Source: CALKJU01 sp035326425 (lineage in GTDB: Bacteria > Pseudomonadota > Alphaproteobacteria > Geminicoccales > Geminicoccaceae). Taken from it: 64,000 nt of DNA. The notes under the pieces were generated by a model. The model did not search any database, was not told where the DNA came from, and was given only the letters and a program-made list of their open reading frames with translations. Made by a program: the position numbers and the translations under genes. Shown piece after piece: positions 44,696 to 53,104 of this stretch; the stretch's first letter is position 1, and each line of letters begins with the position of its first letter. The stretch is from positions 62,001-126,000 of the forward strand of contig DAOLFG010000001.1 in assembly GCA_035326425.1 (NCBI GenBank). The letters run 5' to 3'.

Positions 44696-45795
44696 CCGCC
44701 CGGCTCCCCCAACGCCCACGCGCCGAGCGCCGGCCCGTCCATCCGTCCGACGACCGTCTCCGCCAGCCGCTGGCCGATGACCGCGCCGAACTTGAACATC
44801 TGGCCGGAGCAAACGGCGGCGTAGACCACGCCGTCGTCGCGGACGCCGCACATGAAGCGCTCGTCGGGCGAGTTGCAGGTCCAGCAGACCCGGCTGTCGA
44901 TCACCTCGTAGCGATCGAGGTCGCGGACGAAGGGCCGCAGGAAGCGCAGCAGGCTCTCGGGCTCGTCGGGGCGCAGCGTGCGCGGCAGGTCGGGGTCGGC
45001 CGGGCCGCTGTGGGCACCGGCGCCGAACTTCAGGCCCAGGCCTTCCATCGGCCGGACCAGGTAGAGATCGGCCTTGCCGCCGAAGTCGAGGAAGCATGGG
45101 CTCTGCGTCCAGGCCTCGGCCATCTCGGCGGGTGGGCGGAGATAGAGGACCACGGCACGGCGGGGCGTCAGTGACGGCGCCAGCTCGGTCAGCAGCTTGC
45201 CGCTCCAGGCGCCGACGGCCGAGACGACGGCATCGGCCGCCAGGCGCTCACCGCCTTCGAGCGTGACGCTGCGGCCGTCGACGGCCACGGCCTTGGCATG
45301 CTCGCGCAACTGGACGCCCGATGCCCGCAGCCAATCGGCGAGGCCATGGAGGATACGGTCGGCCAGGAGGGCGCCGCCCTTGGCCATGTAGAGACCCCAG
45401 TCGGCCTCGGTCAGCGCCAGGAAGGGCAGCCGGGCGGCGAGGGTGGCGTTGTCCCAGATCTCGTAGGGCGTGCCCTGCCGGTCGAAGCCGGCGCGGCAGC
45501 TCACCGCCCAGTCGGTGGGCTGACGCGCCGTCAGCAGCATACCGGTCTCGACATAGTGCGAGCGGCCGAGGTCGCGCCACAGCCCGTCCCAGGCGGCATA
45601 GGCCTCGTGGATGATGACGTTGCGGCCGTCGCCCTCGCTGTGGGCGAGTCGGATCAGGCGGTGGCGGTCGTTGGAGGAGGCGATCGGGTTGGGGATCGGC
45701 CCCTGGTCGAGCACGACGGGCTCGTGGCCGGCCTTCCTCAGCGCCCAGGCGGTGGAGAGCCCCACCACCCCTGCCCCGACGATGATCACGCGCAT
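44692..45795 (-). CDS. FAD-dependent amine/D-amino-acid oxidase, sarcosine-oxidase-like
   Basis: 367 residues. The N-terminal FAD-binding motif is VIIVGAGVVGLSTAWALRKAG. The C-terminal YAAVCSGQMFKFGAVIGQ corresponds to the CSGHGFKF region of monomeric sarcosine oxidase, where the cysteine forms the covalent flavin bond, so covalent FAD is plausible. It would oxidise an N-methyl or D-amino acid to imine and hydrogen peroxide. It is the first gene of a two-gene unit with the Nudix hydrolase; RidA lies just beyond. Divergent from wrbA. Confidence 0.88.
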   Translation of the reverse strand: MRVIIVGAGVVGLSTAWALRKAGHEPVVLDQGPIPNPIASSNDRHRLIRLAHSEGDGRNVIIHEAYAAWDGLWRDLGRSHYVETGMLLTARQPTDWAVSCRAGFDRQGTPYEIWDNATLAARLPFLALTEADWGLYMAKGGALLADRILHGLADWLRASGVQLREHAKAVAVDGRSVTLEGGERLAADAVVSAVGAWSGKLLTELAPSLTPRRAVVLYLRPPAEMAEAWTQSPCFLDFGGKADLYLVRPMEGLGLKFGAGAHSGPADPDLPRTLRPDEPESLLRFLRPFVRDLDRYEVIDSRVCWTCNSPDERFMCGVRDDGVVYAAVCSGQMFKFGAVIGQRLAETVVGRMDGPALGAWALGEPGG

Positions 45796-45913
45796 TCGAC
45801 CCTCGATTGTTGCGGCTGCGGAACCAGTGATACGCGCCCCGGCACCCTACCCTCGCGCCGCCGATGGCGTATCTCCCTGGCCATCACCCACGACCCGCGA
45901 GAGGGCGCCTCCG

Positions 45914-46516
45914 ATGACCAAGATCCTCGTGCTCTATTACAGCTCCTGGGGCCACGTCGAGCAGATGGCCGAGGCCGTCGCCGACGGTGCGCGCAAGGTG
46001 CCCGGCGCCGAGGTGACGATCAAGCGGGTGCCCGAGCTGGTTCCCGACGAGGTGGCGAAGGCCGCCCACTACAAGCTCGACCAGAAGGCGCCGATCGCCC
46101 AGCCGGCCGAGCTCGCCGACTACGACGCCGTCATCTTCGGCACGCCGACGCGCTACGGCAACATGGCGGCGCAGATGAAGAACTTCCTCGACCAGACCGG
46201 CGGCCTGTGGGTCAAGGGTGCGCTGGTCGGCAAGGTCGGCAGCGTCTTCGCCAGCACGGCGACGCAGCATGGCGGCCAGGAGACCACGATCACCTCGTTC
46301 CACACCGTGCTGCTGCACCAGGGCATGGTGATCGTCGGGCTGCCTTATGCCTTCCAGGGCCAGATGACCATGAGCGAGATCACCGGTGGCAGCCCCTACG
46401 GCGCTTCCACCATGGCTGCCGGCGACGGCTCGCGACGGCCGACCGAGAACGAGCTGGCCGGTGCGCGCTACCAGGGCGAGCACGTGGCCAGGATCGCCAG
46501 CAAGCTCAAGGGATGA
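45914..46516 (+). CDS. wrbA: NAD(P)H:quinone oxidoreductase WrbA
   Basis: 200 residues of the WrbA flavodoxin-like family. FMN site is YYSSWGHVEQMAEAVADGA. FGTPTRYGNMAAQMKNFLDQTGGLW and FASTATQHGGQETT are diagnostic. It performs two-electron quinone reduction, avoiding semiquinones. ATG 45914 starts at the conserved N-terminus. The stop overlaps the ATG of the next pirin gene by 4 bp, giving a coupled operon with pirin and glutathionyl-hydroquinone reductase. Confidence 0.96.
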   Translation: MTKILVLYYSSWGHVEQMAEAVADGARKVPGAEVTIKRVPELVPDEVAKAAHYKLDQKAPIAQPAELADYDAVIFGTPTRYGNMAAQMKNFLDQTGGLWVKGALVGKVGSVFASTATQHGGQETTITSFHTVLLHQGMVIVGLPYAFQGQMTMSEITGGSPYGASTMAAGDGSRRPTENELAGARYQGEHVARIASKLKG

Positions 46517-47223
46517 CGACGATGGCTGTCGAGGTGCGTCCGTACACCGGCCTGGGCAAGTTCCAGATCGACTGGCTGAATGCCAGCCATCACTTCAGCT
46601 TCGGCCAGTACTACGACCCGGGCCGCATGGGGGTGGGTCCCTTGCGGGTGTGGAACGACGACGAGATCGCACCGCAGAGCGGCTTCGATCCGCACCCGCA
46701 CCGGGACATGGAGATCGTCACCTATGTCCGCAAAGGGGCGATCACGCACCTCGACAGCCTGGGCAACCAGGGCCGCACGCCGGCCGGCGACGTCCAGGTG
46801 ATGTCGGCCGGCACCGGCATCCGCCATGCCGAGTACAACCGCGAGGACGAGACCACCACGATCTTCCAGATCTGGATCCAGCCGCGCCATCGCGGCCTCG
46901 AGCCGCGCTGGGCGCAGCGGGCCTTCCCCAAGGCCGACCGCGCCGGCCAGCTGGTGGTGCTGGCCTCGGGCCGGCAGGGCGACGACGACGCCCTGCCGAT
47001 CGACCAGGACGCGGCGGTGCTGGGGGCGACGCTGGAGAAGGGCCAGAAGATCACCCACCGGCTGGGCAAGGGCCGGCAGGCCTACATCGTGGGTGCCCTC
47101 GGCAGCTTCACGGTCAACGGCAAGGCGGTGAAGGCGCGCGACGGCGTCATGGTGCGCGATGCCGACGAAGTGGTCGTCGAGGCCGGCGAGCCTTCGGAGA
47201 TCCTGGTCGCGGACCTGCCGTGA
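46513..47223 (+). CDS. Pirin family protein (YhhW-like, short form)
   Basis: 236 residues, the size of YhhW-type quercetinase pirins. The metal-binding cupin motif is FDPHPHRDMEIVTYVRKGAITHLDS and GIRHAEYNRE; FSFGQYYDPGRMGVGPLRV is typical. A second cupin with poor metal site follows. YhhW oxidises the flavonol quercetin in vitro. Four-base overlap with wrbA and one-base overlap with the next gene place it in a quinone/aromatic defence operon. Confidence 0.94.
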   Translation: MTTMAVEVRPYTGLGKFQIDWLNASHHFSFGQYYDPGRMGVGPLRVWNDDEIAPQSGFDPHPHRDMEIVTYVRKGAITHLDSLGNQGRTPAGDVQVMSAGTGIRHAEYNREDETTTIFQIWIQPRHRGLEPRWAQRAFPKADRAGQLVVLASGRQGDDDALPIDQDAAVLGATLEKGQKITHRLGKGRQAYIVGALGSFTVNGKAVKARDGVMVRDADEVVVEAGEPSEILVADLP

Positions 47224-48188
47224 TGGGCCTGCTCGTCGACGGCAAGTGGCAGGACCGCTGGTACGACACCGGCAGCACCGGCGGCCGCTTCGTGCGCAAG
47301 GACAGCGCCTTCCGCAGCTGGGTGACTCCGGACGGGTCGCCGGGGGCCTCGGGCTCCGGCGGCTTTCCGGCCGAGGCCGGGCGCTACCATCTCTATGTCT
47401 CGCTCGCCTGCCCATGGGCGCACCGCACGCTGATCATGCGCAGGCTCAAGGGGCTCGATGGCATGATCGACGTCTCGGTGGTGCATTGGCACATGGGCGA
47501 GCAGGGATGGACCTTCCGGCCCGGCCCCGGCGCCACCGGCGACCGTCTGCACGGCCTGGACTGCCTGCACCAGATCTACACCACGGCGAAGCCGGACTAT
47601 TCCGGCCGGGTGACGGTGCCGGTGCTCTGGGACAAGGCGCGCCGGACGATCGTCAGCAACGAGTCGTCCGAGATCATCCGCATGCTGACCTCGGCCTTCG
47701 ACGGGCTGGGCGCCGCGCCCGGAGACTACTGGCCCGAGGCGCTGCGCGACGAGATCGAGGCCGTCAACGGCCGGGTCTACCCGACCGTCAACAACGGTGT
47801 GTACCGCGCCGGCTTCGCCACCTCTCAGGAGGCCTATGACGAGGCGGTAGCCGAGCTGTTCGACAGCCTGGATTGGCTGGAGGACCGTCTGGCGGACCGG
47901 CAGTGGCTGATGGGCGAACGATTGACCGAGGCCGACATCCGGCTGTTCACCACGCTGCTGCGCTTCGATCCGGTCTATTTCGGCCACTTCAAGTGCAACC
48001 TGCGCCGGCTGGTCGACTATCCGCGGCTATGGAGCTTCACGCGCCGCTTCCTGGCTCTGCCGGGCGTGGCCGGGACGGTGAGCCTCGACCATATCAAACG
48101 GCACTATTACGGCAGCCACCGGACCATCAATCCCACCGGCATCGTGCCGGCGGGGCCGGTGATCGACTGGGGCGTGCCGCTCAGTTGA
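47223..48188 (+). CDS. Glutathionyl-hydroquinone reductase (YqjG/ECM4 family)
   Basis: 321 residues, xi-class glutathione transferase. The N-terminal domain has the catalytic C63-P-W-A-H in VSLACPWAHRTLIMRRLKGL and VHWHMGEQGWTF. VPVLWDKARRTIVSNESSEIIRML is the glutathione-binding region, and the C-terminal helical domain contains LTEADIRLFTTLLRFDPVYFGHFKCNL. It reduces glutathionyl-hydroquinones back to hydroquinones using glutathione. Its ATG overlaps the pirin stop (TGATG). Its stop overlaps by 8 bp the stop region of the convergent anti-sigma gene. Confidence 0.96.
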   Translation: MGLLVDGKWQDRWYDTGSTGGRFVRKDSAFRSWVTPDGSPGASGSGGFPAEAGRYHLYVSLACPWAHRTLIMRRLKGLDGMIDVSVVHWHMGEQGWTFRPGPGATGDRLHGLDCLHQIYTTAKPDYSGRVTVPVLWDKARRTIVSNESSEIIRMLTSAFDGLGAAPGDYWPEALRDEIEAVNGRVYPTVNNGVYRAGFATSQEAYDEAVAELFDSLDWLEDRLADRQWLMGERLTEADIRLFTTLLRFDPVYFGHFKCNLRRLVDYPRLWSFTRRFLALPGVAGTVSLDHIKRHYYGSHRTINPTGIVPAGPVIDWGVPLS

Positions 48189-48867
48189 GGTCGCCGGACC
48201 AGCCGCGGGCGATGAGCGCCGACTCCCGATCGGCCGGCAGGGCCGGGCCGGTACGGGCGGCCTCGATCAGCTCCAGGACGGGCGACGGCTCCTCGGCCGC
48301 CGGCACATAGGCCTGCGGGTCGCCCGCCGGCACCAGCGCCTCGACCGACCAGAGCCCGGTCGGCTCGCGGCAGGCGAACCCGGCGGCCAGGGCTCCGCCG
48401 CGATGGCGGATGAATTCGCGGCACCAGCGGCCGCCCGCCGGGTAAGCGGTCGAGGCAGTGATGCTCATGACACCGTCGTCCCGCTGCTGCCCGGAAGCGG
48501 CGTGCTCCAGCGTCGCCGAGAGAAGGTCGGTGGGCGAGGCATCGGTGCCGCCGTACCACCAGCCGATGGCGAGGGCCACCGACGCGGCGAGCGGCAGGGT
48601 CCAGACCGGCGCCTGGCGGCGGCGCCAGCGCGACGGCGGCCGCAGGGCGGTGTCGGCGCCGATGGCGGCGATCAGCGCCGCCGGCACCGGCTCGTCGAGG
48701 ACGTGGGCATAGGCGGCCCTGGCAAGGGCCGCCGACTCCTCGAACCGCCGGACCTTCTCGCGCGCCGCCGGGTTGACGGCCAGGTGCCGCGCGATCCTGG
48801 CGGCATTGACCGGATCCAGTTGTCCGTCGGCATAGGCCAGCAGCATGTCGTCGTCCGCTTCTCGCAT
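48181..48867 (-). CDS. Anti-sigma factor, membrane anchored
   Basis: 228 residues. The N-terminal domain (DDDMLLAYADGQLDPVNAARIARHLAVNPAAREKVRRF) is typical of ECF anti-sigma factors; it lacks the HxxxCxxC zinc motif. One transmembrane helix lies at about 86-106 (APVWTLPLAASVALAIGWWYG), and a periplasmic domain of about 120 residues follows, containing a pair of cysteines (Cys148 area, Cys165 area). Starts 3 bp after the sigma factor gene. It would hold the sigma factor at the membrane until an envelope signal. Confidence 0.9.
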   Translation of the reverse strand: MREADDDMLLAYADGQLDPVNAARIARHLAVNPAAREKVRRFEESAALARAAYAHVLDEPVPAALIAAIGADTALRPPSRWRRRQAPVWTLPLAASVALAIGWWYGGTDASPTDLLSATLEHAASGQQRDDGVMSITASTAYPAGGRWCREFIRHRGGALAAGFACREPTGLWSVEALVPAGDPQAYVPAAEEPSPVLELIEAARTGPALPADRESALIARGWSGDLN

Positions 48868-48870
48868 CGC

Positions 48871-49380
48871 TCACCCCCGTGCCGCTCTGGCGGCGGGCTC
48901 GTCGGCGCCCAGCACCAGCCCGGCCAGCCTGGACCGGGCACGTGACAGGCGACTCATCACCGTGCCGACCGGCACAGCGAGCTGATCGGCCGCCTCGCGA
49001 TAGGAAAGCCCCTCGATCGAGACCAGGGCCAGGACCAGCCTCTGCTCCTCGGGCAGCTCGGCGATGGCGCTGCGCACCTTCGCCAGCAGCATCTGCCGCT
49101 CGGTCTCCGAGCGCCCGTCGATGCCGTGGACCTCGAGCGCCGCATCGATGCCGAGGTGTGGCCCCCGCGCGACGCGCTGGCGGCACCTGTCGAGCCAGAG
49201 GTTCTGCACGATCCGGCACATCAGGCTGTCGAGCCGTATCGCCGGCCCCAGGCTCGGGCAATGGCGCAGCAGCCGCTCGCAGGCGCTCTGCACGAGATCG
49301 TCCGCCGTGTCGGCATCGTGACAGAGCGCCCGGGCGAATCGGCGCATGCGCGGCAGCAGGGCTACGAGCTGGTCTCTCAT
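48871..49380 (-). CDS. ECF-family RNA polymerase sigma factor
   Basis: 169 residues. Region 2 is LPRMRRFARALCHDADTADDLVQSACERLL, then LDSLMCRIVQNLWLDRCRQR. Region 4 is AIAELPEEQRLVLALVSIEGLSYREAADQLAVPVGTVMSRLSRARSRL. It precedes its anti-sigma partner and is divergent from a secreted S8 protease that is probably its target gene. Group assignment within the ECF classes would need phylogeny. Confidence 0.94.
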   Translation of the reverse strand: MRDQLVALLPRMRRFARALCHDADTADDLVQSACERLLRHCPSLGPAIRLDSLMCRIVQNLWLDRCRQRVARGPHLGIDAALEVHGIDGRSETERQMLLAKVRSAIAELPEEQRLVLALVSIEGLSYREAADQLAVPVGTVMSRLSRARSRLAGLVLGADEPAARAARG

Positions 49381-49558
49381 GCCGGATCCCGTTCAGGTTG
49401 AGCCGACAACGGCCGAGCCCGCCGATTATTCCCCTGCTCCGCCGTGCGGCCGACCCTCTCGACAAGCATGGGTGGATGTGCTCTCGACTGTCTCTACCAC
49501 TGGTCGAAGACGATGTGACCATCCCGCCTTCCGCGTCTGCGAGGGAGCCCTTCCGCCT

Positions 49559-50941
49559 GTGAGCGCGATCAGATCCGTCGCGACATTGGTCGCCGTGCTT
49601 TGCGCCACGATCGCCTGGCGGGCGGAGGACGCGACGCCGAGCAGCGCCTTGCTCGTCCGCCCCGCACTCGCCGACGATAGCGACAGGCCCATGCCCGGTC
49701 CTCCCGGCCGAGGGCGCGACGCGGCGCCGCCGGGCCACAGGGGCGACCGGAGCGGGCCGTTTCCGGGCGCTCCGGGCGGCATGGGCGGGATGGCGGACCC
49801 AGGCCCCGAGGGGCGGCCGAACCTCGCCGACCTCTGGAGCGGCGGCCCGCCGCCGCCGGGACGTCCGGAGCCGGGAGGCGACCATACGAGCCCGGTGGAC
49901 GAGATCCTGGTGGTGGACATCGCGGCGGCCGACCTGCAGCAGGCGCTGGCGCAGGGCTTCTCGCTGCGGGAACGACGACACCTCGGCGCCTTGGGACTGA
50001 CCATCCTGCGGCTGGGCCTGCCGCCCGGCCTCTCGGCGGAGGCGGCGATCTCGCGGTTCGAGGCCAGGGCGTCGGCCCGGGCCCTGGCGATCGACGCCAG
50101 CTACGAGGTCGAGGCCGCGTCCTGCGGCGGCGAGCCGTGCTGGGAATTCCAGATGATCGGCTGGCAGGCCGAGGACGTGCGCTGCGGCACCGGCATGCGG
50201 ATCGGCATGATCGACACCGGCATCGACCCCGACCAGCCGGTCCTGCGCGGCCGCCGGATCGAGAGCCGCAGCTTCGTGCCGCGGAGCGCGCCGCACAGCC
50301 ACGGCACGGCGATAGCCGCGATCCTCGTCGGCAGGGACAGCGGCGTGTCGGGCGGCCTGCTGCCGGCGGCCGAGCTGGTGGCGGCGGACGTGTTCGGCGC
50401 GGATGCCCTCGGTCGGGCGAGGGCGGCCGCCCTGAACATCGCCAGCGCCCTCGACTGGCTCGCCGTCGAGAAGGTCGATGTCATCAACATCTCGATCGCC
50501 GGGCCGGCGAACGCGCTGCTCGAGCTCGCCATTGGCAAGGTGCTCGCTAAGGGAATTCCCATCGTCGCCGCCGCCGGCAATGGCGGCCCGGCGGCCGGGC
50601 CGGCCTATCCGGCCGCCTATCCCGGCGTCATCGCCGCCACTGCCGTCGACCGCGACATGGAGGTGTATGCGTCGGCCAATCGCGGCAGCTACATCGCCTT
50701 CGCGGCACCGGGCGTCGGGCTGCGCACCCCGGGAGCCGACGGGTCGGCGCTCGGCTCGGGCACCTCCTACGCCTCGGCCTTCCTGACCGCGGTGGTCGCC
50801 GAGCACATCCGGCAGGCGCCGGATCCGCCGGCGGCGATCGAACCGATGCTGGCCGCCACAGCCCTCGACCTCGGCGCACCCGGCCGCGACGAGGTGTTCG
50901 GCTGGGGCCTGGTCCGCGCCGGGTCGCTCTGCCGCGGCTAG
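49559..50941 (+). CDS. Exported subtilisin-like (S8) serine protease
   Basis: About 460 residues from GTG 49559, which follows GAGGGAG and places a hydrophobic signal (AIRSVATLVAVLCATIAW) at the N-terminus. Residues 40-110 are a Pro/Gly-rich low-complexity linker and 110-205 a small folded domain. The catalytic domain has Asp219 (MIDTGID), His248 (HSHGTAIAAIL), oxyanion Asn341 (AAGNGG) and Ser403 (GSGTSYASAF). It is periplasmic or secreted. Divergent from the ECF sigma/anti-sigma pair, a recurrent arrangement suggesting stress-controlled proteolysis. The frame is open upstream to 49346, but that stretch has no signal. Confidence 0.88.
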   Translation: MSAIRSVATLVAVLCATIAWRAEDATPSSALLVRPALADDSDRPMPGPPGRGRDAAPPGHRGDRSGPFPGAPGGMGGMADPGPEGRPNLADLWSGGPPPPGRPEPGGDHTSPVDEILVVDIAAADLQQALAQGFSLRERRHLGALGLTILRLGLPPGLSAEAAISRFEARASARALAIDASYEVEAASCGGEPCWEFQMIGWQAEDVRCGTGMRIGMIDTGIDPDQPVLRGRRIESRSFVPRSAPHSHGTAIAAILVGRDSGVSGGLLPAAELVAADVFGADALGRARAAALNIASALDWLAVEKVDVINISIAGPANALLELAIGKVLAKGIPIVAAAGNGGPAAGPAYPAAYPGVIAATAVDRDMEVYASANRGSYIAFAAPGVGLRTPGADGSALGSGTSYASAFLTAVVAEHIRQAPDPPAAIEPMLAATALDLGAPGRDEVFGWGLVRAGSLCRG

Positions 50942-50963
50942 CGGAGGCGCGCGCGACGGGCAG

Positions 50964-51269
50964 CTATCCCCGGTGCAGCCGGTCGATCAGCTGCTCGTTG
51001 TAGGAACGGGTCATGCCGGGGATCAGCAGGGCGTCGATCAGCCACCACAGGCCGATGATGCCGAAGCCGACGAAGCCGATCAGGATGAAGTGGGTGAGCC
51101 AGGACAGGCCCCACAAGACCAGCATGACGATGCCGGAGGTCACCCGGCCGAGATAGAGCCGGTGGACGCCGAACCAGCCCAGGAAGAACCACAGGACATA
51201 GGCCAGCAGAGCCGATTTCTTGCCGGCATCGTACCGCATCATCCGCTCGGCATCGTAATCGGCGCGCAT
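50964..51269 (-). CDS. TM2 domain-containing membrane protein
   Basis: 101 residues with two to three helices. The TM2 core is KKSALLAYVLWFFLGWFGVHRLYLGRVTSGIVMLVLW...IIGLWWLIDALLIPGM. The charged N-terminus (MRADYDAERMMRYDAG) and a cytoplasmic C-terminus are typical. Function in bacteria is unknown. ATG 51269 is preferred to the GTG three bases upstream. Confidence 0.9.
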   Translation of the reverse strand: MRADYDAERMMRYDAGKKSALLAYVLWFFLGWFGVHRLYLGRVTSGIVMLVLWGLSWLTHFILIGFVGFGIIGLWWLIDALLIPGMTRSYNEQLIDRLHRG

Positions 51270-51346
51270 CACTTCGGATCACCCCCACGGGCTCGGGTTG
51301 CCGGCATGATGTGGCCCCGAATGCTGCCGGCGCCAAGTGGCGGCGG

Positions 51347-51550
51347 TCAGCCCGGCCCTGCGGTGCGGTATTTTCCCGACAGGAAGAACTCCCACACGCC
51401 CCAGGCGGTGATGCCGACGAACACCCAGAACCACATGCCGCCCGGCTCCAGCCAGGCCTCGAAGCCGACCCAGCCGACGCAGAAGGCGACGACGGCGATG
51501 CGGCGCCAGAGCGGCCGGAGCCAGGGATGGGCGGCGTTCGAGGCGGCCAA
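51347..51550 (-). CDS. Small membrane protein, unknown
   Basis: 67 residues starting at TTG 51550, immediately after the stop of the upstream aminotransferase gene (no spacing). Two hydrophobic stretches (IAVVAFCVGWVGFEAW and MWFWVFVGITAWGVWEFFL) suggest a two-helix inner-membrane protein. I do not recognise a family. No clear ribosome-binding site; translation would need coupling to the aminotransferase. Composition and codon use match real genes. Confidence 0.5.
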   Translation of the reverse strand: MAASNAAHPWLRPLWRRIAVVAFCVGWVGFEAWLEPGGMWFWVFVGITAWGVWEFFLSGKYRTAGPG

Positions 51551-52933
51551 TCAGGCCGCCAGCGGCATGGCCGGCAGGCTGTCGTCCAGGCCGGCCTCCA
51601 GGCGGTCGAACAGCTGGTCGATCTCCGCCTCGTCGATGACCAGCGGCGGGCAGATGCCGACGATGTCGCCCGGCAGCGGCCGCAGCATGACGCCATGCTT
51701 GAGCGCGTTGGCGACGACCTGCGCTGCCGCCTTGACCGTGGGATCGAACAGCTCGCGGGTGGCCTTGTCGCGCACCAGCTCGACGCCGCCGATCAGCCCG
51801 ACGCCACGCGCCTCGCCGACCAGCGGATGGCCGGACAGGCCCTTGAGGCGCTTCATGAAGTGCGGCGAGACGGCCTGGACGTGGTCGACGATGTGGTCGG
51901 TCTCGTAGATCTTGAGCGTCTCCAGCGCCACGGCCGCCGCCACGGGGTGGCCGGCATAGGTGACGCCCATGCCGAAGGTATTGAGCTTCTCGCTCTGGTC
52001 GGCCAGCGTCTGGTAGACCTCGTCGCTCATCAACAGGCCGGCGATCGGCAGATAGGCCGAGCTGAGCTGCTTGGCGCAGGTGAGCAGGTCGGGGCGGATG
52101 TCGTAGGTGTCGCAGCCCCACATGTTGCCGGTGCGGCCGAAGCCGCAGATCACCTCGTCGGCCACCATCAGCACGTCGTGCTTCTTCAGGACGGCCTGCA
52201 TCTTCGCGAAATAGGTCTTGGGCGGCACCATCACGCCGCCCGCCCCCATCACCGGCTCGGCGAAGAACGCCGCCACCGTCTCCGGGCCCTCGGCCATGAT
52301 GAGCTGGTCCAGCTCCTCGGCGAGGCGGCTGGCGAACTGCTCCTCGCTCTCGCCCGGCTGGCCGTCGCGGTAGTGGCAGGGCGTGGTCAGCGCCCGGAAG
52401 CGGTCGAGCATCGGCAGGTCGAAGCCGGCGCGAGTGTACTCCAGCGCCGTCAGGTGGCCGGCGGCGATCGAGACACCATGGTAGGCACGGCGGCGGCCGA
52501 TGATCTTCTTCTTCTCCGGCCGGCCCTTGGCGTTGTTGTAGTACCAGGCGACCTTGATGGCGCTGTCGATGGCTTCCGAGCCGCCGTTGCAGAACAGCAC
52601 GTGCTTGAGCGGCTCAGGAGCGATCGAGATCAGCTTCTCGGCCAGCTCGACCACCGGCTCGGTCGAGCGGTGCGCGAAGATCTGGCTGAACGGCAGCTTG
52701 GCCATCTGCCTGGCAGCGGCGTCGACCAGCCGCTTCTCGGAGAAGCCGAGGCCGGTGCACCACAGCCCCGCCAGGCCCTCGATGTAGCGCTTGCCGTCAT
52801 CGTCCCAGACCCAGACGCCCTCGCCGCCCTGCACCACCAGCGGACCCTGGCGCTCGTGAGCGCGCAGGTTGGTGTAGGGATGCACGACATAGGCGGCATC
52901 GCGGGCGCCGAGCGAGTTCGGGGCGTTGGCCAT
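51551..52933 (-). CDS. Class III PLP-dependent aminotransferase (omega-aminotransferase type)
   Basis: 460 residues. The PLP-binding lysine is in TCAKQLSSAYLPI. FCNGGSEAIDSAIKVAWYYNNAKGRPEKKKIIGRRRAYHG and VADEVICGFGRTGNMWGCDTYDIRPD are class III hallmarks. The sequence resembles omega-amino-acid:pyruvate or putrescine/spermidine-type transaminases more than glutamate semialdehyde aminomutase. It moves an amino group from an omega-amine to pyruvate or 2-oxoglutarate, exact donor unknown. ATG 52933 is at the conserved N-terminus (MANAPNSLGARDAAYVVHPYTN). Confidence 0.93.
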   Translation of the reverse strand: MANAPNSLGARDAAYVVHPYTNLRAHERQGPLVVQGGEGVWVWDDDGKRYIEGLAGLWCTGLGFSEKRLVDAAARQMAKLPFSQIFAHRSTEPVVELAEKLISIAPEPLKHVLFCNGGSEAIDSAIKVAWYYNNAKGRPEKKKIIGRRRAYHGVSIAAGHLTALEYTRAGFDLPMLDRFRALTTPCHYRDGQPGESEEQFASRLAEELDQLIMAEGPETVAAFFAEPVMGAGGVMVPPKTYFAKMQAVLKKHDVLMVADEVICGFGRTGNMWGCDTYDIRPDLLTCAKQLSSAYLPIAGLLMSDEVYQTLADQSEKLNTFGMGVTYAGHPVAAAVALETLKIYETDHIVDHVQAVSPHFMKRLKGLSGHPLVGEARGVGLIGGVELVRDKATRELFDPTVKAAAQVVANALKHGVMLRPLPGDIVGICPPLVIDEAEIDQLFDRLEAGLDDSLPAMPLAA

Positions 52934-53104
52934 CTGGATACTCCACCATACGGACGCGGCAATCTAGCGGCACGGCCGCCATGGAACAACGCCACTGCCG
53001 GCCCGCCGGACGGAGCCATTCGCGGCCTGTCCCGTTGTCGGGCGCGGCCTCGCCGCCCAGCCGCGCCGCTGCTATGACCCCCGCGAACGCCGATCTCGGA
53101 CCAG

